Part shown: piece by piece, positions 25,954 through 35,700 of the stretch | How positions within the stretch are numbered: the first letter of the stretch is position 1 | Layout: every line of letters starts with the position of its first letter | NCBI GenBank assembly: GCA_947034895.1 | Contig: OX344763.1 | Coordinates: 40,113,025 to 40,177,024 of the forward strand | Direction: 5' to 3' | DNA from: Rhytidiadelphus loreus | Lineage: Eukaryota; Streptophyta; Bryopsida; Hypnales; Hylocomiaceae | Length of the DNA stretch: 64,000 nt | Program-made: the position numbers and the translations under genes | The notes under the pieces: generated by a model | The model's input: the letters and a program-made list of their open reading frames with translations, nothing else | What the model was told of the DNA's origin: nothing | The model's database searches: none

Positions 25954-27327
25954 GCATGTATGTACATTCATGACGTAGATGTCAGCGCAGGCGGACATTG
26001 TTAGCGATGACGTCTACGAAAGCATTGTATAGTTGTCTGCGTCTCTGAGTAGGCAGTTCTATCATGTTTTTGTTTTGGACTTCTGCAACATCAAATTTTT
26101 TGCCTGCTACTCCAGTATGCATATACATAGTTCACATGACACTACCACTTTCTGGCTTGTACAATGAGTTCATTGCATAGCCACTGCTGTACAGGACAAA
26201 ACGATGGCTTTGGTAAACATTTTTGTTTTTTCTGTACTCTTGTGGGTGAACACGTCAATCACGCAATGATATTGTTTGGTAATATTTGTAGGCACGGCAT
26301 TTGCAGCGACGTTGCCATACATATAGTGACCTATACGGCCCATACTCCTTCATGTTTGCTATCACATTTCATGGGACGACTCTTAAAGAATTGCTTGTCC
26401 ACCAAGGCATCTACAGTGATGTCTCAGAAAACTCAGTCACATGTTCCATTGGGGAAATTATGACATTCAAAATGCTCTAGCAAACAAGACGTGTGTAAAC
26501 TTATACATTGTTGGAAGCAACTATGCAAGGTCTTCGAAATATACTTTATGTCCACGTGAGTGCTGAAATTTGATAGTGACGTCCACTCCGCTGTCCCTCA
26601 CAATGGCGTCGAAGATGGCGTCAACACTTTCACTTCCATGCATGTTTCATTCCTTGTCTACAAAAACGATCATCTCATAAGGAACAATCAGTATACATGT
26701 CTCGCGTGACGTCCACTGCCACGATGTACAAAATTCCTACACTCGGACAACGTCATTTTTCATGTTCACCAGGACAACATTTTAGACACACCTATGTTCT
26801 TCAACATGTGTCCTACAATGTCCCATGCTCTACTACTATATATTTGAAGATCAATTATTCGTCCGCTTTGACGTCCAATAAAACATCCTTCTGTCATATA
26901 CGATGTCCTAAAAATCATGCATTCCTATAGCCAAAACAAGAATGCACTGTACACGTATACATCTAAGAAAGCCAACTCACATTTAATGAGGTCCACGTCA
27001 CTATTTCCCGCCTCCACGTCAATGTCCACGTAAGTCACGGGCTGCAAGAAAAAAATCATTACGTGGCACTTGTCATCTATGTGGCGCTGATGTGGACAAC
27101 AATTGTCGTCCATGTGTCGCACATTTACAGCATTGGAAAACCTTGTCTTCAGCAACGTTTTCAGAAAACAAGCTCAAATCCGTCATGTTTCTTTTTATTT
27201 TTGCATGTTTTTTGGTGATCCATTATAACAGATTTTAGGAGACGTCTACACTAATCACTGACACGTTTTTTTAGACGTCAACTACTGTTTTTCAAAATGT
27301 CAAATAAAACTACTGTTTCTTATAGTG
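25954..27327. promoter_or_regulatory. CACTA right subterminal region rich in GACGTC words
   Basis: No gene is seen. GACGTC, GACGTCCAC and GTCCACGTCAATGTCC-like words recur at about 25975-26010, 26580, 26710, 26870, 26990-27030 and 27240-27290, on both strands and close to the CACTA end. The density fits TNPA-binding subterminal repeats, but no binding can be shown from sequence. Confidence 0.5.
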
Positions 27328-27330
27328 AAA

Positions 27331-27816
27331 AATGTCTTGAGCAAAATGTTTAGGTAGACCCTCGGCCTTCCGCTCATTCGAACTCAACTCCCAATAGTCA
27401 GGTATGCTTCTCCCCGTTCTACAAAAATAGTCCACAATTTTTTTGTAATCTGGTATAAGCTGGTTCCATTTTGTCTTGCATGCGGGTCCATCACGAACAC
27501 AAGGTGAAAAGCCGGCACGCATTACTTCCTCTAAAATCTGAACCCACTTGGTGTTGTCCAGCGTCATGAGGTCCCGACCATCTACAGTATCCAAATCCTC
27601 TAAAAACATCTCACGCTTTGCAACTATGAGGGTGAGGATTTCTTGGGGACTCCAATTCGGCCCTCGATCCTTGTGTAGGCGCTTTGATTGGCTAGTGTTG
27701 CCTTGGACTGCAGTAGTTGATGCAGGTCGAGGTATGCTTGCAGGAACGCGTCGTTGGAAGAAGGTTCGATTCGGTTGAAGCACAACAAGTGGAGTGCCTG
27801 CAGTTACTGTATGCAT
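27331..27816 (-). pseudogene. Harbinger Myb/SANT partner gene, N-terminal piece with DNA-binding domain
   Basis: This holds the ATG (27814-27816) and 162 codons. Residues about 50-150 form a trihelix/Myb-like (Myb/SANT) domain: NWSPQEILTLIVAKREMF, KWVQILEEVM, CKTKWNQLIPDYKKIVDYF, then YWELSSNERK. It then runs into the CACTA end, which supplies HYKKQ and a stop. Without the CACTA element and one AAA, the frame continues into 13670 as LPKHFAQDIFVAIHEWYG. The rejoined gene (with 13670-13005 and 12079-11759) is 491 codons with no other break. A TGA lies two codons before the ATG. An AG acceptor just inside the frame (TGCAG, about 27801) leaves open an upstream exon that I could not find. Confidence 0.85.
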
Positions 27817-29328
27817 TAGTCAATTATTCCATATTTTTCAGTACTTCTAGAAAACAGCATAAGAAAATGCGTATTATATGTGTAGGTCTACTAGTACATC
27901 GTGGACAATGCATGACTCGTGAAGATGACAGTAGAAACCAAAAAAACTAAAAAGGTGAAGTACTAAACCACAATTGCAGCATGGAACTTCAACTAGACAT
28001 TTACTTACTTTGGCATTGGAGTGTGTGTTTGTGGTGTGCAGGTCTAATTCCCATAACATCATACCAATCGCATGGACCATGACCACTACAGAACTGAAGT
28101 GTTAAGCAAAAAATCTGAAAGAAACGTCAATGTTGGACTTACTTCAGGATATGCTATTCAATGTTTTCATGAACCATGTTCCATAGGCACAATTCAATTC
28201 TGTAGTCCAGAATGCCGAAGACAAGGCTTTTGACGACTAGGCGACTGACGACACGACTTTTGACGGAAATACATTGCTAGTTTCATGAACTGGAACTTAG
28301 ATTTTGAAAAATAAATGTATTCTTTCTATGACAGTACTCACAGTAGTATTGTATGTGAAGATGAAACTAACCGTTCATTGTGATTGGTGTAGGTCGCACT
28401 AGAGCATTGTAGACTTCAGCTTTTAGGCGGTTCTCCATGTTGTGGTTTCACAGCAATGCAGTTGTGGAACTTGAAAAATAAATATCAAAATGGAATGAAG
28501 GTGATAAAACTACCAGTTCTTGAGATTTGTGAGGAGCACAAAGGAGTGCATTCGAAGAGAGAATACGTTTCCTACAAATCAAGAAACCCATTCAAGTGCA
28601 TTATAAGTCCATTAGATTCACAAGCACAGTCCACCAAGGTACGTCTCTTCCATCGATTTCCAACTGCATTATAGAACTGAATGTGCTAGTCGTAGTCACA
28701 ATTGAAGTGTAACTACGGTTCCAATAAACCGTAGGCAAGGTGCAATGCAAAATGTCATGAAATTGAAGCATAGGAAAAAATACTAATTTACAATGCGTGC
28801 GTTTGTTGAGCACCATGCAGTCTAAAGGAAATGATGGAATGAAGTTTTTGAAACAAAAACATGAGGGCAAACAACTTACCAAAACAACTTCGAAGGACGT
28901 CGATGAAGACACATTACAGGTACGTGAAATAATCGTACGTCCCAATTTATGCTCTGCCACTCTAAGCCTCCAGCAGTCGAATGCTCTAGTTGTATTGTCC
29001 ATTTTTGGTGAAGCCAGACTGAAAGGTAAAGCGGGAAATTGGGCTTAATATGCGATAGCGGTATTTGGTAATGGAATGTGATGGCGGCGATTATAAAACA
29101 CAAAAACTACACTCCCGAGATTTTCTCAAATGTTCATTTTTTTTAGATTGTGGCAGTATGTAACAGTGGGTACTAAAGCCAAAGTTATAGGAAGTCATCA
29201 AACTACTCTTCAGCTAACATCGTGCTTTCGAACCTACCAGCAGGACCTCCACCTCGGTTCAGGATCTAATACCTCCACGTAGTGTGAACAAGTACAAGTT
29301 ACCTGCCAACAACCACCGCTTTTTAATC
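27817..29328. other. Right flank of the Harbinger backbone, no gene seen
   Basis: This is about 1.5 kb between the partner gene start and the right terminal repeat. Short frames on both strands (for example 28797-29048 and 28601-29002) overlap one another and match nothing I recognise. It probably holds the partner gene promoter and subterminal sequence. Confidence 0.5.
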
Positions 29329-29356
29329 TTCCCTAACGCCAGGTGAGAATGGCCCT
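29329..29356 (-). repeat. Right terminal inverted repeat of the 26-kb element
   Basis: This is the inverted partner of 3150-3177, with two mismatches. It is followed by the TTA duplication at 29357-29359. Confidence 0.9.
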
Positions 29357-29365
29357 TTATCTATT

Positions 29366-30079
29366 GGGTGATTGCAAGAAAGACCGATCCTACGAGGCGT
29401 CACAATTGAAGTGACGGAGTTGGTTTTGGCCATAACCCTTGGAAATTGAAGCCTATGAATTTGAAATTTTTATGGAAGATTGCTAACTCAGAAAACATGA
29501 GTTTTGTTATTTTTCAAATTTTTTGAAAAATAATTTTATAATTAAATATCAATTTAGCTAATTTGTCACACTTTGTGGTTTAGGGTTTTTTAGTACTGTT
29601 AAGTATCCAAAAAACATGATGTTCACTTGACTTTTTTGTGGCCTATTCCCGCACTAGATGGGCATATGCCCACCAAAGGGAATTAAAAAAAACACAATTT
29701 TTTGTCCTCAACATGCATGCAAGTAGGGGTCCCTTGTGCATAGCACTCCAAACGTTCATGATGGTTTCAACTTCTAGTTTTTGGTGAAATGTAATCACTA
29801 TCAAGTCTTTATAAATGGACAATTTTTAGTTTTTTTTATTCATGATTTTCTAATTTTTATTAATTTATACTTGATTTTATCTACTTTCTGTGACAAATTG
29901 TCATTTTTTTAAGTAGTATTGTTTCAGTATTATAAAGTACTCAAAAGTACTATTGGCCGTTGATTTTTCAAATCAACGGCTGAGATTGCTCCATTTTGTA
30001 GTACTCCTAATACTGGGCAGAAAAACGTAGTTTTTGACCAAATACTACCAAAATCGTTCAGTCTTTCTTGCAATCACCC
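29366..30079. mobile_element. 714-bp MITE with long perfect inverted ends, 6 bp from the giant element
   Basis: The left end GGGTGATTGCAAGAAAGAC is exactly inverted at the right end (GTCTTTCTTGCAATCACCC), and the repeat runs a few bases further with one mismatch. TATT flanks both sides (29362-29365 and 30080-30083). Unit 2 has a single TATT at the same point (about 39538-39541), so the insertion is confirmed. The interior is AT-rich and non-coding. The superfamily is not clear from a 4-bp AT-rich duplication. Confidence 0.88.
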
Positions 30080-30523
30080 TATTATATTAAATACACAATG
30101 TCACAATGTCTATCACAACTCTTGTTACAAAAACCATCATGTTCTCATCCCAAAGAAATATCACCCAATTATTTCATCTAAAGTTTACAATGAAAATCTA
30201 GAATACAATAAGTGAGAGTTCTTCCTCACCGTGAGCAGGACAATTCATTGCAATTTACAGTTGCTAGTATCTTTTAGTTGAATCTTATTGAAACACTTTA
30301 TCATGTTTTTACAACACAATGTAGTAGACAAAAGAACATAGGATACTTAGTCATGCTCAATGATGTGCCCCATAATACAATTTGACTTATACAAAAAAGC
30401 AAAAGCAAAATTCCGTGATGAAAATACAAATCTTATTAAGAATCTGGAACAACACATAAGGTATTGAGAATATCTAAAATGGAAGCCAGATTGAGAAGGC
30501 ATCAATTCACCTATCTTGCTTAA

Positions 30524-31171
30524 TCCCAAAATGCCCAAGGTCTATTTTGAACTTCTTAGAATTTGCTCTAAGTTGAACAAAATGCCAACATTTTGATAGG
30601 TTGTATCAATTTTTCTTTAATTGTAACCATACAAATTCAAACTAGACATGTCAAAGATCTCAGAGAAAAAGAAAACACAACAATATCACTTATGGAAAAA
30701 ATATTATATAATGTTTGACTATGGGGGTGTTAAAATTGCAAAAGTGATGTGAAGTCTTTCAATCCTCTTTTCACAAGTCAAATATAAAAAGTTGGTGACC
30801 ACAAAAATATGAGGTTAAAGAACCTAACATGTATAACCCCAATCAATTTATGGTTTCTCAAAATCTACTCCATAGTTTTTTTAAATGAATTTTAAACGTG
30901 TTTTTTTCTCCAAGATCTAGTGTATTTGAGGCTCATTTCCAAGAGCTCTCAACACTAGGGGAAGCCAAGATTGCAATGGGTACCCTTGCACAAAATCTTG
31001 AATAGAAAAATCACTATCATTTATTTCCAAGATCGAATTTTTGGTGCTAAAACTAGACTTCAAGAAGAACTTTCCAAAAATATAAACTATTCAAAATAGC
31101 AACTTGGTTAGGTTTCATTTAACTTCAAAGTTTTGCAAACACCAAATTTGGGTGCCTCGGACATTTAGGGG
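30524..31171. mobile_element. TTAA-flanked element of a second family
   Basis: TTAA lies at 30520-30523 and 31172-31175. The ends read TCCCAAAATGCCCAAGG at the left and, inverted, CCCCTAAATGTCCGAGG at the right. Unit 2 lacks this sequence and instead carries an unrelated insert at practically the same place (40531-41022). No coding frame is seen. The tip resembles the CCCCTAAAGGACC family but the next bases differ. Confidence 0.75.
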
Positions 31172-31240
31172 TTAACTCCAATTCAAATGCCTTAACAGAA
31201 TTCACTCAATTCTTCTAGAAATGGAAGTGTCTTAACTGAA

Positions 31241-32563
31241 TTAAAAGTTCACCAAAGGAAATGGGTCAGAAGTATCCACGAAACGCTTCTGAGGACGGTT
31301 TACATTTAAGTCAGAGACAATCTCCTCGAAACTAGGTCTCTCTAAGGGATCAGGATGCCAACACCTCTCCAATAAGTTGTTCAACCACGGCAGCAGATAT
31401 CTTCTCTTCATCGAAGGAATACGATTCCAATACATCTCCTCAAAACACCAATCATCCATCATTTGCAAGCGCACTTCACTTTCATACAGGAAAGGCACCG
31501 GAGGCCTTCCCCCTTTCAGAACATAATCGTAGTCATTCTGTCTCAGATCCTCAAATGGAATGTGTCCTGTTATAACTTCGTAACAAGTCATTGCAAAACT
31601 GTACACATCCACTTTGTCGGTCCAGATTTCAGGACTGAAAGTCCGGGTTTTCAAAGCAAGTAAGACTTCAGGAGCTCTCCAAAAGCTTGTTCCAAGAACT
31701 CCCATTGACGTCTCAAAGTCTGCAACAACATATCCAGCATTATCCTGTCGCAAAAGCACGTTGGATGCTTTCAGATCCCTGTGCAAAATGCCACGCTGGT
31801 GTAATGATCGCATTCCTTCAGCAATGTCACGCATAATCCCCAACGCTTCCACCAAATAAAAAGGTCCCTTTCTGTAGCTGTGATTTCGCATTCTTCGATC
31901 AATAAGTGAGCGCAAATCACCCTCATGCTTATCCATCAAAAAGGCAAAGCGACCATCCTTCAACACCGTACCACCACGGATCCAACAACAATGTCGTTCC
32001 TTCCGCATCCAATCTGGCTCATAATCAACGTAAAGCAATGGAAGCAACGGTGGAGGCCATACGTGCTCCAGGTCTTCCAGACGAGCATCCTTAAACACCA
32101 TCAATACAAAAGCTCTCTTGTCACCTTTAAAGCTTGCATCAAAGATTTCAGCTTGCGCTCCTTCTGCAATCTTCGGACCCATCTTCAATAGCTCCCCATA
32201 GTCCAAAAAGAAACCATGTTCGGATGTTGGGCAACGCCACTGTTCCATGAGTTTCTTGAATCTTTCACTGTTGGCGGAAAAGAGAATAGGGTCAACAGTG
32301 GACTCGCGAGGCACCTCCGTCCAATGCTCTGTGGACCTTTTAATATTATACTCAAGCTCATTGCTACATTGGCTCCTTAGAAGCTCAAGTCTCTGCCTGC
32401 GTGTAGTCAACGACTGTGAACACGAGGCTGCACCATGTTGTAGCTGATTTTGAGTGCAAGGATCAACACTCAGAGCACGATCACTTTTAAAACAAGCTGG
32501 TAGAGTGACAACTATCCTTCCAACATTTCTACAGGCTTCAATGCAGACCTGCACAAACACCAT
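31241..32563 (-). CDS. Protein kinase-like protein, unit 1 copy, predicted catalytically impaired
   Basis: This is a single open frame of 440 residues starting at ATG 32561-32563. Residues 1-110 are a non-kinase N-terminal part (IEACRNVGR, LPACFKS). The kinase domain spans about 125-425: a modified glycine loop (IAEGAQAEIF), HRDLKASNVLL (261-271), VADFETSMG in place of a DFG motif (281-289), and WRAPEVL. It ends with ERCWHPDPLERPSFEEI, typical of TKL/RAF-like plant kinases. The strand-3 lysine is replaced by Met155 (ATG at 32099-32101), whereas the unit 2 copy has AAG there. A kinase without this lysine is normally inactive, so a pseudokinase role or decay is likely. Upstream exons may exist, because a TTTGTGCAG acceptor-like site lies just after the ATG. 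Confidence 0.88.
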   Translation of the reverse strand: MVFVQVCIEACRNVGRIVVTLPACFKSDRALSVDPCTQNQLQHGAASCSQSLTTRRQRLELLRSQCSNELEYNIKRSTEHWTEVPRESTVDPILFSANSERFKKLMEQWRCPTSEHGFFLDYGELLKMGPKIAEGAQAEIFDASFKGDKRAFVLMVFKDARLEDLEHVWPPPLLPLLYVDYEPDWMRKERHCCWIRGGTVLKDGRFAFLMDKHEGDLRSLIDRRMRNHSYRKGPFYLVEALGIMRDIAEGMRSLHQRGILHRDLKASNVLLRQDNAGYVVADFETSMGVLGTSFWRAPEVLLALKTRTFSPEIWTDKVDVYSFAMTCYEVITGHIPFEDLRQNDYDYVLKGGRPPVPFLYESEVRLQMMDDWCFEEMYWNRIPSMKRRYLLPWLNNLLERCWHPDPLERPSFEEIVSDLNVNRPQKRFVDTSDPFPLVNF

Positions 32564-32837
32564 GCGCCAGATGCTTCACTACACAACACTCTGAAGTTCT
32601 AAATGTCGAACTCTTCTTCATCTATAAGGTTTGCAGACACAACATCACAAACTAATCCATATAACCCTCAACTTGATAATAGAAAGAAAGCATTCAAAGA
32701 AGTTTCATAGTGATATGCCTTTGAAATTCTCAGCTCCTTCGAATTACTTGTGCACAAGACTTGAAGAACTTTCAACCAAGGTACCATGTGACGAAAAATA
32801 CCTTGTTGGTCTAGACTAGTGCGGTACTGGAATGGCA

Positions 32838-32955
32838 TCAATTGACTTGACATACACATTCTAGAATTGATAACTCCCCTAAAATGTACATGAAACGTCA
32901 TTCCATTGACATACACATTCTAGAGTTGGTAACTCCCCTAAAATGTACATGACAC
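32838..32955 (+). repeat. Two-copy 59-bp tandem repeat upstream of kinase 1
   Basis: CATTGACATACACATTCTAG, followed by the rest of a 59-bp unit ending in ATGTACATGA, occurs twice in a row with few changes. Unit 2 has a single related copy near 42800. Confidence 0.75.
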
Positions 32956-33731
32956 ATCATTCGATTACATCCATGTACAACACAAGTCCAAACTTTGAAT
33001 CTTAACAAGTGTATCACTCTTTGACACGGGTGGTCAACTACTTGGAAACCAAATGGAACTCAGGGGACAAAGCTCAAAAGTTTACTTCTCATTCTTGCAA
33101 AAGGTGGACTGGCTTGTAAAATCAAGAGAAACTTGTCACAACAGTCCATCTCTGTACCTCATAAACATCATAAACAACGTCCTTGATGCCCATGGTCCTC
33201 CTTCAGCGATACTGCACCATAGGTTCTGCATAGTACACCAAAATTCTTAGTCACAGACGAAAGCAACCACACAAAGGGCTTGATGATGCCCTCGTAGAAA
33301 GGTACACACCCCTGAGGAATGAGCTATCAGTCTTCAAAGCTTTACTAATTGTTCATCCACAGTTTGATCGGCGAACGCATACCAAAGACAGTACACAAAA
33401 CTGTCTTCACGATCATTGATCGACAATCTTGAAAATAACATTCTGAATCTTATCTATCACATTCCTAAAACTGATTCAGTCGTATTGCCCTCTAAACTCA
33501 GTGATCGACATTCACAAACTTCATTAAGCAAACTCCGGTCAACCACTCTATGATCCGCAACCCTAACATACTACAGAAAAAAAATCTGCCATCCAATCAA
33601 CCAAAATGAATTCCAAATGTCAATTGCACCAAACAACCAAACAAAAAATAGCAAAAGTATCCATCTGAACGATGAAAAATTGAAAACTAAGCACTGAGAA
33701 CAGTTGGAAGCTACGGAAATGGGTTCCCTAC

Positions 33732-33780
33732 CCTGTAGCGATGCAATAATAGTCGTGAGCTTTTGCAACTCGGCAAACAT
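33732..33780 (-). other. Possible 5' coding exon of kinase 1
   Basis: An ATG at 33778-33780 begins MFAELQKLTTIIASLQ and reaches a GT after CTACAGG. The segment is conserved in unit 2 (43645-43693), where the last codon is TAG instead of CAG. It may be a short first exon joined to the kinase frame or simply a conserved leader. No splice partner in matching phase was found. Confidence 0.3.
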
Positions 33781-34305
33781 TCAAGAGAAAAGAGTGCCGA
33801 ACAAGAACCAAGCGGGAAGAAGAAGTACAAGAAACGAGACACTAGATCGGCAGGATAAGATTAAAAAATTACCTTCATAAGAAACGGCCTGGATATACGA
33901 AGCAGAGATCTGCACCACTGATTTGAAGTAGATGGACATAATTGTTCGAGAGATGGAGATGGAGATAGTTGTGCACGCACAAACCTAATAACGCAGCACC
34001 GCCGAGCTCTCAACGTCGCGAAAAGTGAAGGTCTTGCACAACCTCATGCACTTCTATATGACCTCACCAACCCACAGCTAAAGCTCGTTGCGAAGCTCGA
34101 GGCACTCCAGATGATTGGAAATTCGGAGTCTGACACACTGAAAACAACGGTGAAGCACAAGGAGTCATTTTCACATATCCTGTTTTCGTGGGTAGAGATT
34201 CCAAGAGTTTGTCGGTATTGTCGGTCCCACATGTCAAGTGGGAACTGGGAAGGAACCGGACTCTGTATCCTCTCTAATTGCACATTATCACATGCCTAAC
34301 TTTCA

Positions 34306-34900
34306 ATCCATTAAAAAGTCTCTGGTAATCACCCATCCGTCCAGTTTAATTGGACAAAAACTTATCAAAAATACTAGACGAAACTGAATTCACGGTCATC
34401 GGTCAACTTTGAACATAGAGCTATGAGAGAAACCAAAAATCGACCAACTTGCAAATAAAGATGACTTACTACCGTGCCATACAAGTTCAGTAATCGGCAT
34501 TTACGATCTTCAGAATGCCGTCTGCTCAAATGTGACGGAGCTGGACAAAGTTGTTGCAATTTTAGACAAATCCAATCAGCCACCCAAAAGAAAGTCAAAA
34601 GTGTCAGCACCATTTCCAGCTTTTTAACCAGCCACTGCACAGATGACAGACCATTCTCCAAGAAGGTCAAACTTGAGGAACCCAAGAGCAGTTGTGAGCT
34701 ATCACAACCCCATTTTGGAAAAAGAAAGCAAGACGAATCCTAATCTTTCGAAAAGAGAACCGGAACAAGAACGAACGAGGCACTGAAACAGAGGAAAGCG
34801 TTCATTAGAAGCAGCCTCAAGGCTACCCCTGCTTCAACAATTGTGAACGAGAGACGCAGAGAAAATCTGAAAATTTTAGCATGTGTACATTTTGTGGCGT
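34306..34900. repeat. Segment repeated inverted in unit 2 (44298-44881)
   Basis: About 500 bp are almost identical to the reverse complement of 44340-44881. The surrounding duplicated DNA differs by about 10 percent and lies in direct orientation. Open frames inside (34374-34685 minus; 34474-34743 plus) overlap on opposite strands and match no known protein, so I do not call a gene. Confidence 0.85.
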
Positions 34901-34935
34901 TTGGATGACAGTCCAGGGTCATCTGAAGACTTTAA

Positions 34936-35595
34936 CCAGGGGGGTTTCATCCAATTTTTTTTTCATGACCTTTCATGTCGAGTTAGGAAGAGTATCCAAT
35001 TGAGTTTTTATTCTAATTAGTGGTTATTTTTATGTAGTTGAGAAGTAATTCAAAAAAACGGATGGCAAAATTTGCCAGTTTAGTGTATTTTTGCTCCCCG
35101 CTCTAAATCTGAAATTTCTCCACAAAAATGGTATTCTTTGAGTTTGAGCCCAACTAATGAAATGAAGGCCCTCTATTCTAGTTTCTAATCCAGCTTGAAT
35201 TTTGGAAAAATTCGTAATATTGAATATTTTATTGCAATTTGAAATTTGGATGTATTTTCAATGTCTATTGATTTCTAATTATAGAATTACATGGGAAATG
35301 ATTTTGCACCATGATGTTTTTCACTGTAATGTACACACATTGTGAAATTTTCAGATTTTCTGGAATAATTTTCTATTTGATGTGATTTTTTCTTCACTTT
35401 CTCTTCAAAAATTCTCATAAAAAGCATTTTTTCTCAAAAAAATCTCAAATTTTTTGGGAGTGGAGAAGACATGTGATTTCATCTTTGAAAAATAAATATA
35501 ATTTTTTTCATACAAATCTAGGTCAAAAATGGCAACAAACTGAGTGATGAGCAAGGAGGCTTGAAAACAGTGGTTATAGGTTTGTCCTTTAAGGG
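34936..35595. mobile_element. Probable TTAA-flanked element
   Basis: The right end GTCCTTTAAGGG followed by TTAA (35596-35599) matches the 232-1156 family. A TTAA lies at 34932-34935, but the left tip (CCAGGGGGGTTTC) is diverged. Unit 2 lacks the intervening sequence, though that stretch is rearranged, so the left border is uncertain. It is AT-rich, with no gene. Confidence 0.6.
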
Positions 35596-35700
35596 TTAAA
35601 CCCTGAACCCTTCTGAAGACAATTCGAAATTCCCAAACCCTGATGCAGGAAGAAGAAGCTCTCAACTTGGTCAGTCAACACACAGTTCTCTGTAATTGCA

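Larger units (their letters stand above)
13671..27327. mobile_element. CACTA (En/Spm) transposon, 13,657 bp, potentially autonomous
   Basis: The left end CACTATAAGAAAC (13671) is matched by GTTTCTTATAGTG at the right end (27327), a 13-base perfect inverted repeat of CACTA type. It is flanked by AAA at 13668-13670 and 27328-27330, the 3-bp duplication expected for this superfamily. The insertion is inside the Harbinger partner gene, and precise removal restores its frame. It carries a four-exon TNP2-type transposase on the minus strand and a seven-exon TNPA-like gene on the plus strand, transcribed away from each other. Short GACGTC-type motifs are dense in its flanks, as expected for subterminal binding sites. 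About 13750-16300 and 25960-27300 contain no further gene that I can support. Confidence 0.93.
3150..29356. mobile_element. Composite giant PIF/Harbinger-type element, 26,207 bp
   Basis: The left end starts AGGGCCATTC at 3150 and the right end finishes GAATGGCCCT at 29356. About 26 of the first 28 bases are inverted copies of each other. TTA flanks both ends (3147-3149 and 29357-29359). Unit 2 has the uninterrupted target with one TTA at about 39534. A 3-bp TTA/TAA target duplication is characteristic of PIF/Harbinger. Inside are a DDE nuclease gene (10167-11525) and a Myb/SANT partner gene ending at 11759, arranged tail to tail, which is the usual two-gene set of this superfamily. Nested inserts at 3683-8831, 12080-13000 and 13671-27327 with their target duplications account for about 19.7 kb, leaving a backbone of about 6.5 kb. 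Confidence 0.9.
30080..35700. repeat. Tandem locus duplication, unit 1, right part
   Basis: This corresponds to unit 2 from about 39537. It covers the AT-rich 3' flank, the kinase gene and its 5' region up to about 34300 in direct orientation. The last stretch (about 34306-35690) is found inverted in unit 2 at 44235-44881. Unit 1 carries TTAA-type inserts at 30524-31171 and 34936-35595 that unit 2 lacks. Confidence 0.88.

Noticed and set aside
13671..27327. Reading the 26-kb element as a CACTA transposon rather than Harbinger
   Set aside because: The 3-bp duplications of both elements could confuse this. However, CACTA tips occur at 13671 and 27327 with their own AAA duplication, while the outer ends are AGGGCC with TTA.
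34374..34685. 103-codon frame identical in 44494-44805
   Set aside because: The identity is explained by the near-identical inverted DNA segment. An overlapping frame on the other strand is equally conserved and neither resembles a known protein.
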